DNA of 64,000 nt, from the NCBI RefSeq assembly GCF_001660485.1, contig NZ_CP013979.1, positions 1,860,001-1,924,000 on the forward strand. The letters run 5' to 3'. The position numbers were made by a program, and so were the translations under genes. Under the pieces are notes generated by a model, which searched no databases, was not told where the DNA came from, and saw nothing but the letters and a program-made list of their open reading frames with translations. This document shows positions 44,813 to 52,522 of the stretch, piece after piece (the stretch's first letter is position 1; each line of letters starts with the position of its first letter). The stretch comes from Agromyces aureus (lineage in GTDB: Bacteria > Actinomycetota > Actinomycetes > Actinomycetales > Microbacteriaceae).

Positions 44813-45406
44813 GTGGTGGTCGTTCCGGAGTTCATCGTTCCGCCGCCCGGGTTGATCCCCGACGCGCCGAAGCCCGACGCGCCCGAGCCGACGGGCTACA
44901 CGCGCCCGCCGGTGGAGCGCGGCGAGCAGGGCGATCACACGGTCAGGGCCCTGCCGGCCCGCTCGCTGCCGACCTTCACGCCGTTGCCGAGCGGCCCGCC
45001 TGCGGCATCCGTCGCCGTGCCGCCGGCGCTCCGCCCCGCGGACGCCGAGCCGGTCGCAACGGCGTCGTTCACGCTCGAGTCCGCGGCGGGCGAGACGATC
45101 GAGATCGCCGGCCGAGTCGTCGTCGGGCGCAATCCGGCGGTCGATGTCGCGCACCCCGACGCCCGGCCGATCGCGCTCGCCGACCCCACGAGAACGGTGT
45201 CCAAGACCCATGCGCTCGTCGAGGTGCGCGAGGGCCGCGTCGTGATCACCGACCTGCACTCGACGAACGGCGTCGCCGTGCAGGCCGGCGGCGGCGAGCT
45301 CACCGTGCTCGACCCCGGAGCCCCTGCCGAGCTCGAGGTCGGCACGGTGCTCCGCCTGGGCGACCTCGCGTTGACGCTGCGCCGGAGCCCCGGCCTCACG
45401 GTGTAG
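44813..45406 (+). CDS. FHA-domain protein (last gene of the kinase/FN3 operon)
   Basis: 197 residues. A Pro-rich N-terminal half with Thr sites (GDHTVRALP) is followed by an FHA domain (about 85-190): [44 protein letters not shown], with Arg, Ser-Lys-x-His and Asn-Gly in place. Thr near residue 43 could be a kinase target, as in GarA/OdhI-type FHA proteins, though this one lacks their ETTS motif. Two successive GTG codons can start it; the second (44816) is 6 nt from the TAGACT box. Confidence 0.88.
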   Translation: MVVVPEFIVPPPGLIPDAPKPDAPEPTGYTRPPVERGEQGDHTVRALPARSLPTFTPLPSGPPAASVAVPPALRPADAEPVATASFTLESAAGETIEIAGRVVVGRNPAVDVAHPDARPIALADPTRTVSKTHALVEVREGRVVITDLHSTNGVAVQAGGGELTVLDPGAPAELEVGTVLRLGDLALTLRRSPGLTV

Positions 45407-45409
45407 CCT
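45404..45409 (+). promoter_or_regulatory. -10 box TAGCCT of the leuC leader
   Basis: It contains the FHA gene's TAG stop. Six nt downstream lies the second of two adjacent ATGs, the start of the leader peptide. A clear -35 is not seen. Confidence 0.55.
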
Positions 45410-45415
45410 GTGATG

Positions 45416-45469
45416 ATGCGCGCCACACGACGTCTTCTCCTTCGGTGCCGCGGCGGGGCCTCGATCTAG
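45416..45469 (+). CDS. leuCD leader peptide (three consecutive Leu codons)
   Basis: A 17-codon [20 protein letters not shown], read from the ATG where a leaderless transcript would begin. Codons 7-9 are CTT CTC CTT; CTT is rare in this GC-rich DNA, where CTC/CTG dominate. Leader peptides with Leu codons control leu/ilv genes in other actinobacteria and enterobacteria. The Leu-codon segment (45431-45445) is complementary to the leuC Shine-Dalgarno region (45512-45523), so ribosome stalling would free the leuC start. No simple Rho-independent terminator is seen, favouring translational control. Confidence 0.68.
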   Translation: MRATRRLLLRCRGGASI

Positions 45470-45523
45470 GCCGTTCCCGTCGCGGAGTCCGTCGTCGGCC
45501 GTTCCCTGTCCCCGAGGAAGACG
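45431..45523 (+). promoter_or_regulatory. Long-range helix sequestering the leuC ribosome site
   Basis: CGTCTTC (45431-45437) pairs exactly with GAAGACG (45517-45523). After a 2-nt bulge, C45440 and T45441 pair with G45516 and A45515. After one more bulged base, CGG (45443-45445) pairs with CCG (45512-45514). All of GAGGAAG (45514-45520) is covered: 12 pairs in total. A small GGCCT/AGGCC hairpin (45457-45472) spanning the leader stop codon sits inside the loop. Confidence 0.6.
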
Positions 45524-45528
45524 AACGC

Positions 45529-46977
45529 ATGAACAACACGAACATCGCAAGCGCACGCCCGCGCACCCTGGCCGAGAAGGTCTGGGACGCCCACCTGGTG
45601 AAGAAGGGCGAGGACGGCACGCCCGACCTCATCTACATCGACCTCCACCTGGTGCACGAGGTGACGAGCCCGCAGGCCTTCGACGGCCTCCGCATGGCCG
45701 GCCGCCCGGTGCGTCGCCCCGATCTCACGATCGCGACCGAAGACCACAACACGCCGACGCTCGCGATCGACAAGCCCATCGCCGACCTGACGAGCCGCAC
45801 CCAGATCGAGACCCTCCGTCGCAACGCCGCCGAGTTCGGCATCCGCCTGCACTCGCTGGGCGACAAGGAGCAGGGCATCGTGCACGTCGTGGGCCCGCAG
45901 CTGGGGCTCACCCAGCCGGGCATCACGGTCGTATGCGGCGACAGCCACACGAGCACCCACGGCGCGTTCGGCGCGATGGCCTTCGGCATCGGCACCAGCG
46001 AGGTCGAGCACGTGATGGCGACCCAGACCCTGCCGCTGAAGCCGTTCAAGACCATGGCCATCAACGTCGAGGGCACGCTGCGGCCCGGCGTGACCGCGAA
46101 GGACATCATCCTCGCCGTCATCGCGAAGATCGGCACCGGCGGCGGTCAGGGCTACGTGCTCGAGTACCGGGGCAGCGCGATCCGCGCGCTCTCGATGGAC
46201 GGCCGCATGACGATCTGCAACATGTCGATCGAGGCCGGCGCCCGCGCCGGCATGGTCGCGCCCGACCAGACCACGTTCGACTACCTCGAGGGTCGCGCAC
46301 ACGCGCCGGAGGGCGACGACTGGACGGCCGCGGTCGAGTACTGGCAGACGCTCGCGACCGACGAGGGCGCCGAGTTCGACGCCGAGGTGTTCATCGACGC
46401 CGATGCGCTCGAGCCGTTCGTCACGTGGGGCACGAACCCCGGGCAGGGCGTCTCGCTCTCCGAGAACGTGCCCGACCCGGCGGCCATCGAAGACCAGCAC
46501 GAGCGTGCCGCCGCCGAGCGTGCGCTCGAGTACATGGACCTCGAGGCGGGCACGCCGCTCAAGGACATCCGCGTCGACGCCGTGTTCATGGGCTCCTGCA
46601 CGAACAGCCGCATCGAAGACCTGCGCGCGTTCGCCTCGATCATCGAGGGCAAGCAGAAGGCCGAGGGCGTGCGCGTCATGGTCGTGCCCGGTTCGGCGCG
46701 CGTACGGCTCGAGGCCGAGGCCGAGGGCCTCGACAAGGTGTTCGAGGCGTTCGGCGCCGAGTGGCGCTTCGCGGGCTGCTCGATGTGCCTCGGCATGAAC
46801 CCCGACCAGCTCGCCCCCGGCGAGCGGTGCGCCTCGACGTCCAATCGCAACTTCGAGGGGCGACAGGGCAAGGGCGGCCGTACGCACCTCGTGTCACCGC
46901 TCGTGGCCGCCGCGACCGCGATCCGCGGCACGCTGTCGAGCCCCTGGGATCTGCAGACCGAAGGAGAGGCCCGCTGA
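45529..46977 (+). CDS. leuC: 3-isopropylmalate dehydratase large subunit
   Basis: 482 residues. Isomerises 2- to 3-isopropylmalate with LeuD. The [4Fe-4S] cysteines are in [13 protein letters not shown] and [14 protein letters not shown]. Other aconitase-family motifs are [15 protein letters not shown] and [17 protein letters not shown]. The ATG has GAGGAAG 8 nt upstream, the site predicted to be masked by the leader. It overlaps leuD by one base. Confidence 0.97.
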   Translation: MNNTNIASARPRTLAEKVWDAHLVKKGEDGTPDLIYIDLHLVHEVTSPQAFDGLRMAGRPVRRPDLTIATEDHNTPTLAIDKPIADLTSRTQIETLRRNAAEFGIRLHSLGDKEQGIVHVVGPQLGLTQPGITVVCGDSHTSTHGAFGAMAFGIGTSEVEHVMATQTLPLKPFKTMAINVEGTLRPGVTAKDIILAVIAKIGTGGGQGYVLEYRGSAIRALSMDGRMTICNMSIEAGARAGMVAPDQTTFDYLEGRAHAPEGDDWTAAVEYWQTLATDEGAEFDAEVFIDADALEPFVTWGTNPGQGVSLSENVPDPAAIEDQHERAAAERALEYMDLEAGTPLKDIRVDAVFMGSCTNSRIEDLRAFASIIEGKQKAEGVRVMVVPGSARVRLEAEAEGLDKVFEAFGAEWRFAGCSMCLGMNPDQLAPGERCASTSNRNFEGRQGKGGRTHLVSPLVAAATAIRGTLSSPWDLQTEGEAR

Positions 46978-47597
46978 TGGAGAAGTTCACCACCGTCACC
47001 GGCATCGCGGCCCCGCTGCGCCGCTCGAACGTCGACACCGACCAGATCATCCCGGCCGTGTTCCTCAAGCGGGTCACGAAGACCGGCTTCGACGACGCGC
47101 TGTTCCACGCCTGGCGCCAGGACCCCGAGTTCATCCTGAACCAGGAGCCCTATCAGGGTGCCCGGGTGCTCATCGCGGGTCCCGACTTCGGCACCGGCTC
47201 GAGCCGTGAGCACGCGGTCTGGGCGCTGCGCGACTTCGGGTTCGACGTCGTCATCAGCTCGCGCTTCGGCGACATCTTCCGGGGCAACTCGGGCAAGCAG
47301 GGCCTCCTCGCCGCCCAGGTCGCGTACGAGGACGTCGAGCGCCTGTGGGAGGTCATCGAGGCCGAACCGGGAATAGCGGTGACGGTGGATCTGGTTGCTC
47401 GTACGGTCAGCGTCGGAACGCTGACGGTCTCATTCGACATCGACGACTACACTCGTTGGAGGCTTCTCGAGGGGCTCGACGACATCGGGCTCACCCTGCG
47501 TGACGAAGCGGCGATCGCCGAATTCGAGACGCATCGAGAGGCGTGGCGGCCGAAGACACTCCCCATCCGGGAGTCGGCGGAATCAGGAACTCTGTGA
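46977..47597 (+). CDS. leuD: 3-isopropylmalate dehydratase small subunit
   Basis: 206 residues, the swivel domain partner of LeuC. Motifs: [35 protein letters not shown] and [17 protein letters not shown]. The ATG shares an A with the leuC stop (TGATG), and the stop overlaps the murA GTG (GTGA). Leucine control of leuC therefore probably carries over to leuD and perhaps murA. Confidence 0.97.
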   Translation: MEKFTTVTGIAAPLRRSNVDTDQIIPAVFLKRVTKTGFDDALFHAWRQDPEFILNQEPYQGARVLIAGPDFGTGSSREHAVWALRDFGFDVVISSRFGDIFRGNSGKQGLLAAQVAYEDVERLWEVIEAEPGIAVTVDLVARTVSVGTLTVSFDIDDYTRWRLLEGLDDIGLTLRDEAAIAEFETHREAWRPKTLPIRESAESGTL

Positions 47598-48964
47598 ACA
47601 CACTCGGGCAGGATGCCAAGAATCACGCGTCGGCGGTCGGACTCAACGTCGACCGCATCACGATCAACGGCGGCAAGCCGCTGGTCGGGCGCATCGAGCT
47701 GAAGGGCGCGAAGAACCTCGTCACGAAGGCGATGGTCGCCGCGATCCTCGGCGACGGCCCCAGCGTGCTGAAGGACGTGCCGAACATCAGCGACGTGCGC
47801 ATCGTGCGCGGTCTGCTCGAAGTGCACGGCGTCACGGTGACCGACGGGCCCGAAGAGGGCGAGCTCATCCTCGACCCCACCGCGGTCCTGTCGGCGCACA
47901 TGGCCGACATCGACGCCCACGCGGGTTCGAGCCGCATCCCGATCCTGTTCTGCGGTCCGCTGCTGCACAAGCTCGGCGAGGCGTTCATCCCCGACCTCGG
48001 GGGCTGCCGCATCGGCGACCGGCCGATCAACTTCCATCTCGAGGTGCTGCGCAACTTCGGCGCCATCGTCGAGAAGCTGCCGAGCGGCATCCGCATGTCG
48101 GCGCCCGACGGACTGCACGGCGCGAAGGTCTCGCTGGAGTACCCGAGCGTGGGCGCGACCGAGCAGGTGCTGCTCACCGCGGTGCTCGCCGACGGCATCA
48201 CCGAGCTCTCGGGCGCGGCGATCGAGCCCGAGATCATGGATCTCATCAACATCCTGCAGAAGATGGGTGCGATCATCACGGTCGACACCGACCGCGTCAT
48301 CCGCATCGAGGGCGTCGAGAAGCTCTCGGGCTACACGCACCGCGCGCTCTTCGACCGCAACGAGGCCGCGAGCTGGGCGGCTGCAGCGCTCGCGACCGAT
48401 GGCGACATCTTCGTCGGCGGTGCTCGCCAGGCCGAGATGCTCACGTTCCTGAACGTGTATCGCAAGGTCGGCGGCGCGTTCGAGATCGAAGAGGACGGCA
48501 TCCGCTTCTACCATCCCGGCGGCGAGCTGAAGCCCGTCATCATCGAGACCGACGTGCACCCCGGCTTCATGACCGACTGGCAGCAGCCGCTCGTCGTGGC
48601 GCTGAGCAAGGCCAAGGGCGTCTCGATCGTGCACGAGACCGTCTACGAGCAGCGGTTCGGCTTCGTCGACGCGCTCGTCGAGATGGGCGCCTCGATCGAG
48701 GTGCACAAGGAGTGCCTGGGGTCTGCCGCGTGCCGGTTCGGTCAGCGCAACTTCAAGCACTCGGCCGTGATCTCGGGTCCGTCGAAGCTCACCGGAGCCG
48801 ACATCGAGGTGCCCGACCTGCGTGGCGGGTTCAGTCACCTCATCGCCGCGCTCTCGGCCGACGGCCGCTCGACGGTATCGAACGTGGGCATCATCGCGCG
48901 CGGGTACGAGAACTTCATCACGAAGCTCGAGCTCCTCGGGGCGGACTTCGAACTCGACGCATAA
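47594..48964 (+). CDS. murA: UDP-N-acetylglucosamine 1-carboxyvinyltransferase
   Basis: 456 residues. First committed step of peptidoglycan synthesis, enolpyruvyl transfer from PEP. N-terminal [20 protein letters not shown] carries the catalytic Lys-Asn. The PEP-loop Cys is kept ([15 protein letters not shown]), so fosfomycin sensitivity would be expected on this residue; many actinobacteria have Asp here. The GTG overlaps the leuD stop. An upstream in-frame ATG inside leuD is less likely. The TAA stop is embedded in a CATAAT -10 box for plsC. Confidence 0.95.
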   Translation: MNTLGQDAKNHASAVGLNVDRITINGGKPLVGRIELKGAKNLVTKAMVAAILGDGPSVLKDVPNISDVRIVRGLLEVHGVTVTDGPEEGELILDPTAVLSAHMADIDAHAGSSRIPILFCGPLLHKLGEAFIPDLGGCRIGDRPINFHLEVLRNFGAIVEKLPSGIRMSAPDGLHGAKVSLEYPSVGATEQVLLTAVLADGITELSGAAIEPEIMDLINILQKMGAIITVDTDRVIRIEGVEKLSGYTHRALFDRNEAASWAAAALATDGDIFVGGARQAEMLTFLNVYRKVGGAFEIEEDGIRFYHPGGELKPVIIETDVHPGFMTDWQQPLVVALSKAKGVSIVHETVYEQRFGFVDALVEMGASIEVHKECLGSAACRFGQRNFKHSAVISGPSKLTGADIEVPDLRGGFSHLIAALSADGRSTVSNVGIIARGYENFITKLELLGADFELDA

Positions 48965-48965
48965 T
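48960..48965 (+). promoter_or_regulatory. -10 box CATAAT for plsC, containing the murA stop
   Basis: CATAAT is followed by exactly 6 nt and then the GTG of plsC. The murA TAA lies within it. Confidence 0.5.
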
Positions 48966-48971
48966 GGGTGA

Positions 48972-49748
48972 GTGCAACACGACGATCCGTCTCCCGTTCA
49001 TCCTGTGAAGGCTCGTTCGGAGACCCGCCGCCCCTCGTTCTTCTGGTTGCTCGCCGCGTTGGTGCTGCCGATCCTGAGCCTCATGGTGCGGTTCCGCTTC
49101 CACCATCGGGATCGGATGCCGCAGGCCGGCGCCTTCGTGCTCGCGCCAAACCACTACAGCGAGATCGACCCCGTGGTGATGGGTGCCGCGACCTGGAAAA
49201 TGGGGCGCGCACCGCGATTCATGGCCAAGGCCTCCCTCTTCAAGAACCCCGTGCTCGGCTGGCTCCTGCGCACCTCGGGGCAGATCCCCGTCGAACGTGC
49301 CGGCAGCAAGAGCCATGCGGCGCTCCGTGCGGCCGAGGAACTGGTCGAGAAGGGGCGGATGGTGGTCGTGTACCCCGAGGGTTCACTCACCCGCGATCCC
49401 GACCTGTGGCCGATGCGCGGCAAGACGGGCGCGGTCCGTATCGCGCTCGAACGCGACATCCCGATCGTGCCCGCCGCCCACTGGGGCACGCAGGAGCTCA
49501 TGGGGCGCTACGGCAAGAAGCTGAAGCCGTTCCCGCGCAAGACGATCGACGTGATCATCGGCGAACCGCTCGACCTCTCGGAGTATCGGGGCAAGCCTCT
49601 CGACCAGGCGACCCTGCTGAAGGCGACGGGCGAGCTCATGGACGCCATTGCCGCGCTGCTCGCCGAGCTGCGCGATGAGCCGGCTCCCGCCGAGCGGTGG
49701 GACCCGACGAAGCACGGGCAGAAGGAGACGGGGCGACTCGATGGCTAG
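48972..49748 (+). CDS. plsC: 1-acylglycerol-3-phosphate acyltransferase family protein
   Basis: 258 residues. Acylates lysophosphatidic acid in phospholipid synthesis. A membrane helix is at about 24-40. Catalytic NHYSEID (Hx4D) is near residue 61, followed by FMAKASLFKNPVLGWLL, GQIPVERAG and VVYPEGSLTRDPDLWPM (EGS). The first GTG is preferred over the one at 49005 because of the CATAAT box 6 nt before it. It overlaps gpsA by 8 nt. Confidence 0.93.
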   Translation: MQHDDPSPVHPVKARSETRRPSFFWLLAALVLPILSLMVRFRFHHRDRMPQAGAFVLAPNHYSEIDPVVMGAATWKMGRAPRFMAKASLFKNPVLGWLLRTSGQIPVERAGSKSHAALRAAEELVEKGRMVVVYPEGSLTRDPDLWPMRGKTGAVRIALERDIPIVPAAHWGTQELMGRYGKKLKPFPRKTIDVIIGEPLDLSEYRGKPLDQATLLKATGELMDAIAALLAELRDEPAPAERWDPTKHGQKETGRLDG

Positions 49749-50877
49749 GGCAGCGGGCAGGCCGGTGCCCGGTACGCGGGTCGCCGTCCTCGGCGCGGGC
49801 AGCTGGGGCACGACGTTCGCGAAGATCCTCGCCGACGGCGGAGCCGACGTCGTGATCTGGGCGCGCCGCCCCGAACTCGCGAAGGAGATCCAGGAGGCCA
49901 AGCGCAACAGCGACTACCTCCCCGGCATCAACCTGCCGCTCGGGCTGCGGGCCACCAGCCGTCTCGACGAGGCCCTCGCCGGTGCCGAGCACGTCTTCGT
50001 CTCGGTGCCCAGCCAATCGCTGCGCGAGAACCTCATCGCCGCTGAGCCGTTCCTCCCGGCCGGGGCCACGATCGTCTCGCTCATGAAGGGCGTCGAGAAG
50101 TCGACGGGCCTGCGCATGAGCGAGGTCATCGCCGACGTGCTGCCGATCGACCCGTCGCGCATCGCCGTGATCTCTGGCCCGAACCTGGCCCTCGAGATCG
50201 CGAAGGAGCAGCCGACGGCGGCCGTCGTCTCGTCGTCGAGCCTCGAGACGGCGCAGGCCGTGGCATCCGTCGCTCGAAACCGCTACTTCCGCTCGTTCGT
50301 GAACACCGACGTGATCGGCACGGAGTTCGGCGGCGTGCTGAAGAACCTCATCGCCGTCGCGATCGGCATCGTCGACGGCGTCGGCTACGGCGAGAACACG
50401 AAGGCCTCGATCATCACGCGCGGCCTCGTCGAGATGACCGACTTCGCCGTCGCATTCGGCGCGCACCCGGTGACGCTGTCGGGTCTCGCGGGCCTCGGCG
50501 ATCTCATCGCGACGAGCCAGTCGCCGCTCTCCCGCAACAACACGGCCGGGCGCCTGCTCGGTCAGGGCTATCACCTCGCCGACGTGGTGAACCAGATGAA
50601 CCAGACCACCGAGGGCCTCGCATCGGTCGGCCCGGTGCTCGAACTGGCACGCGCCAAGGGCGTGGAGATGCCGATCGTCGAGCAGGTGCGGCAGGTCCTC
50701 GCCGGCACGCTCGCGCCGCGCGACCTCGCCCCTCACCTCACGACCGATGACGAGCCGCAGGGCGAAAGGACGATGGATGGACAAGCTCAGGGTGGTTCTG
50801 CTCTTCGGAGGGCGTTCAAGCGAGCATTCGATCAGCTGCGCGACGGCGGGCGGAGTGCTGGGCGCGATCGACCGTGA
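49741..50877 (+). CDS. gpsA: Glycerol-3-phosphate dehydrogenase [NAD(P)+]
   Basis: 378 residues. Reduces dihydroxyacetone phosphate to glycerol-3-phosphate, feeding the acyltransferase encoded just upstream. NAD motif VAVLGAGSWGTTFAKIL, then SLMKGVEKSTGLRMSEV, SGPNLALEIA, GVLKNLIAVAIGIVDG (catalytic Lys) and LAGLGDLIATSQSPLSRN. The family is usually about 330-340 residues; here about 35 extra basic residues are read through a 101-nt overlap with ddl in another frame. Confidence 0.95.
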   Translation: MARAAGRPVPGTRVAVLGAGSWGTTFAKILADGGADVVIWARRPELAKEIQEAKRNSDYLPGINLPLGLRATSRLDEALAGAEHVFVSVPSQSLRENLIAAEPFLPAGATIVSLMKGVEKSTGLRMSEVIADVLPIDPSRIAVISGPNLALEIAKEQPTAAVVSSSSLETAQAVASVARNRYFRSFVNTDVIGTEFGGVLKNLIAVAIGIVDGVGYGENTKASIITRGLVEMTDFAVAFGAHPVTLSGLAGLGDLIATSQSPLSRNNTAGRLLGQGYHLADVVNQMNQTTEGLASVGPVLELARAKGVEMPIVEQVRQVLAGTLAPRDLAPHLTTDDEPQGERTMDGQAQGGSALRRAFKRAFDQLRDGGRSAGRDRP

Positions 50878-51862
50878 CCGCTTCGAGGTGATCCCCGTCG
50901 GGATCACTCGCGACGGCGCGTTCGTGCTCGAGAGCGACGACCCTGCGCGGTTCGCGCTCGACCCGGGCCACCTGCCCGAGGTCGTCGACAACGGCTCGCG
51001 CGTGCGCTGGCCCGAGAGCGCCGGTTCGCGTGAGCTCCGGGTGACGGATGGCTCGGGCGAGCGCTCGCTCGGCGAGATCGACGTCGTGTTCCCGATCCTG
51101 CACGGGCGCTTCGGTGAAGACGGCACGGTGCAGGGACTGCTCGAGCTCGTCGGCCTGCCGTACGTCGGCAACGGCGTGCTCGCCTCGGCGCTCGGCATGG
51201 ACAAGCACTTCACGAAGACCGCGCTCGAAGCCGCAGGCATCCCCGTGGCGCCGTGGGTCACGCTGACGCGCGGTGCGATCGAGGGTGACCCCGAGCTGTG
51301 GAACCGGCGCGTTCGCGGCCTCGGGTTGCCCGTCTTCGTCAAGCCCGCTCGCGCGGGTTCCTCGGTGGGCGTGACGAAGGTCTCCGACTGGTCGGAGCTC
51401 GAAGCCGCACTCGAGGTGGCCTTCGCCGAAGACCGCACCGTGCTCGTCGAGCAGGCGGTCCCCGGTCGCGAGATCGAGATCGCCGTGCTCGAGGGTCGCG
51501 AGGGCGTGCGCGTGAGCGTCGCCGGCGAGGTCGTCGTCACCGGCCGCGAGTTCTACGACTTCGAGGCGAAGTACCTCGACGCGCCCGGCGTCGACCTGGT
51601 CTGCCCGGCCGAGCTCGGCGATGGCGAGACCTTCGAGCTCGAGCGCATCGCGCGCCGCGCGTTCGAGGCGATCGGCGCCGAAGGGCTCGCGAGAGTCGAC
51701 GTGTTCCTCGGCGACGAGGGCTTCGTCGTGAACGAGATCAACACCATGCCCGGCTTCACGCCGATCTCGATGTTCCCGACCTGCTGGCTCAACACGGGCC
51801 TCAGCTACCCCGAGCTCATCGGCGAGCTCATCGACGTGGGCCACGCGCGCGGCGCGCGCTGA
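50777..51862 (+). CDS. ddl: D-alanine--D-alanine ligase
   Basis: 361 residues, ATP-grasp ligase making the D-Ala-D-Ala dipeptide of peptidoglycan. Motifs: LLFGGRSSEHSISCATA at the N-terminus, ILHGRFGEDGTVQGLLEL, FVKPARAGSSVGV, and VNEINTMPGFTPISMFP. GAAAGGA lies 6 nt before this ATG; the preceding in-frame start lacks that spacing. The gene starts 101 nt before gpsA ends. Confidence 0.96.
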   Translation: MDKLRVVLLFGGRSSEHSISCATAGGVLGAIDRDRFEVIPVGITRDGAFVLESDDPARFALDPGHLPEVVDNGSRVRWPESAGSRELRVTDGSGERSLGEIDVVFPILHGRFGEDGTVQGLLELVGLPYVGNGVLASALGMDKHFTKTALEAAGIPVAPWVTLTRGAIEGDPELWNRRVRGLGLPVFVKPARAGSSVGVTKVSDWSELEAALEVAFAEDRTVLVEQAVPGREIEIAVLEGREGVRVSVAGEVVVTGREFYDFEAKYLDAPGVDLVCPAELGDGETFELERIARRAFEAIGAEGLARVDVFLGDEGFVVNEINTMPGFTPISMFPTCWLNTGLSYPELIGELIDVGHARGAR

Positions 51863-51891
51863 CACGGTCACGGGTTCGCACGTTCGCCGTT

Positions 51892-51922
51892 CGGCGTCGG
51901 GATGCACGGCATCCCGGCGCCG
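51892..51922. terminator. Bidirectional terminator hairpin after ddl
   Basis: CGGGATGC (51898-51905) pairs perfectly with GCATCCCG (51909-51916) around ACG. An outer CGGCG/CGCCG adds five pairs past a one-base mismatch on each side. It sits between convergent ddl and DUF3515. Confidence 0.7.
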
Positions 51923-51941
51923 TTCGCGTCGGGGGCCGGCG

Positions 51942-52466
51942 CTAGTCGATGGGAGCCGCGTCGTCGAGCGACGTGCACGCGCCATCGGACGGGATGATCG
52001 AGACGGCCTGCGAGAGGTCCGAGATCACGGTCGTGCCGGAGACGACGTCGTTGTCGACGAGCACCTCGACGGCGGGCGTCCGGCCGTACGTCGTGAACAG
52101 GTAGCGGGGGGCATCGGACTCGTCGATGACCCAGTCGATGCCGTCGACGCTCACGCACCGGTCGGTCGTGGGGCCGAGCGGCGGCACGCCGCACCGCAGC
52201 AGCACCGAGGCGGGGTCGCCCCACGCGCCGGAGCCCTGGGCGTCGGTCTCGCGTTGCGGCTGCTCGGCGACCTCGTCGGGAAGGCGAACGCTGAGCTCGG
52301 CGCACGAGGTGTCGATCGCCTCGGGGGCGGGCTGCATGCTCACGATCGGCGTGCACCCCGTGAGGCCCGCAGCACCGGCGAGGGCGATCACGGCGACGAC
52401 GGCCGAACGGATGCCGGCGGCCCGGGTGCGACGGTGGTGCGGCGGGATCACGGCGTGCTGAGACAT
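51942..52466 (-). CDS. DUF3515 family lipoprotein
   Basis: 174 residues. An N-terminal signal helix ends in a lipobox (LAGAAGLTGC, Cys near residue 38), so it is a membrane-anchored outside protein. The rest fits DUF3515, an actinobacterial family commonly encoded between ddl and thiL. The ATG 52466 is chosen because TACGCT (minus strand, 52479-52474) is 7 nt before it, giving a leaderless mRNA. Function unknown. Confidence 0.9.
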   Translation of the reverse strand: MSQHAVIPPHHRRTRAAGIRSAVVAVIALAGAAGLTGCTPIVSMQPAPEAIDTSCAELSVRLPDEVAEQPQRETDAQGSGAWGDPASVLLRCGVPPLGPTTDRCVSVDGIDWVIDESDAPRYLFTTYGRTPAVEVLVDNDVVSGTTVISDLSQAVSIIPSDGACTSLDDAAPID

Positions 52467-52522
52467 CCGCACCAGCGTACCTTGCGACCTTCTGCGCTTC
52501 GGACTGGGCGGATCGGCGACCG

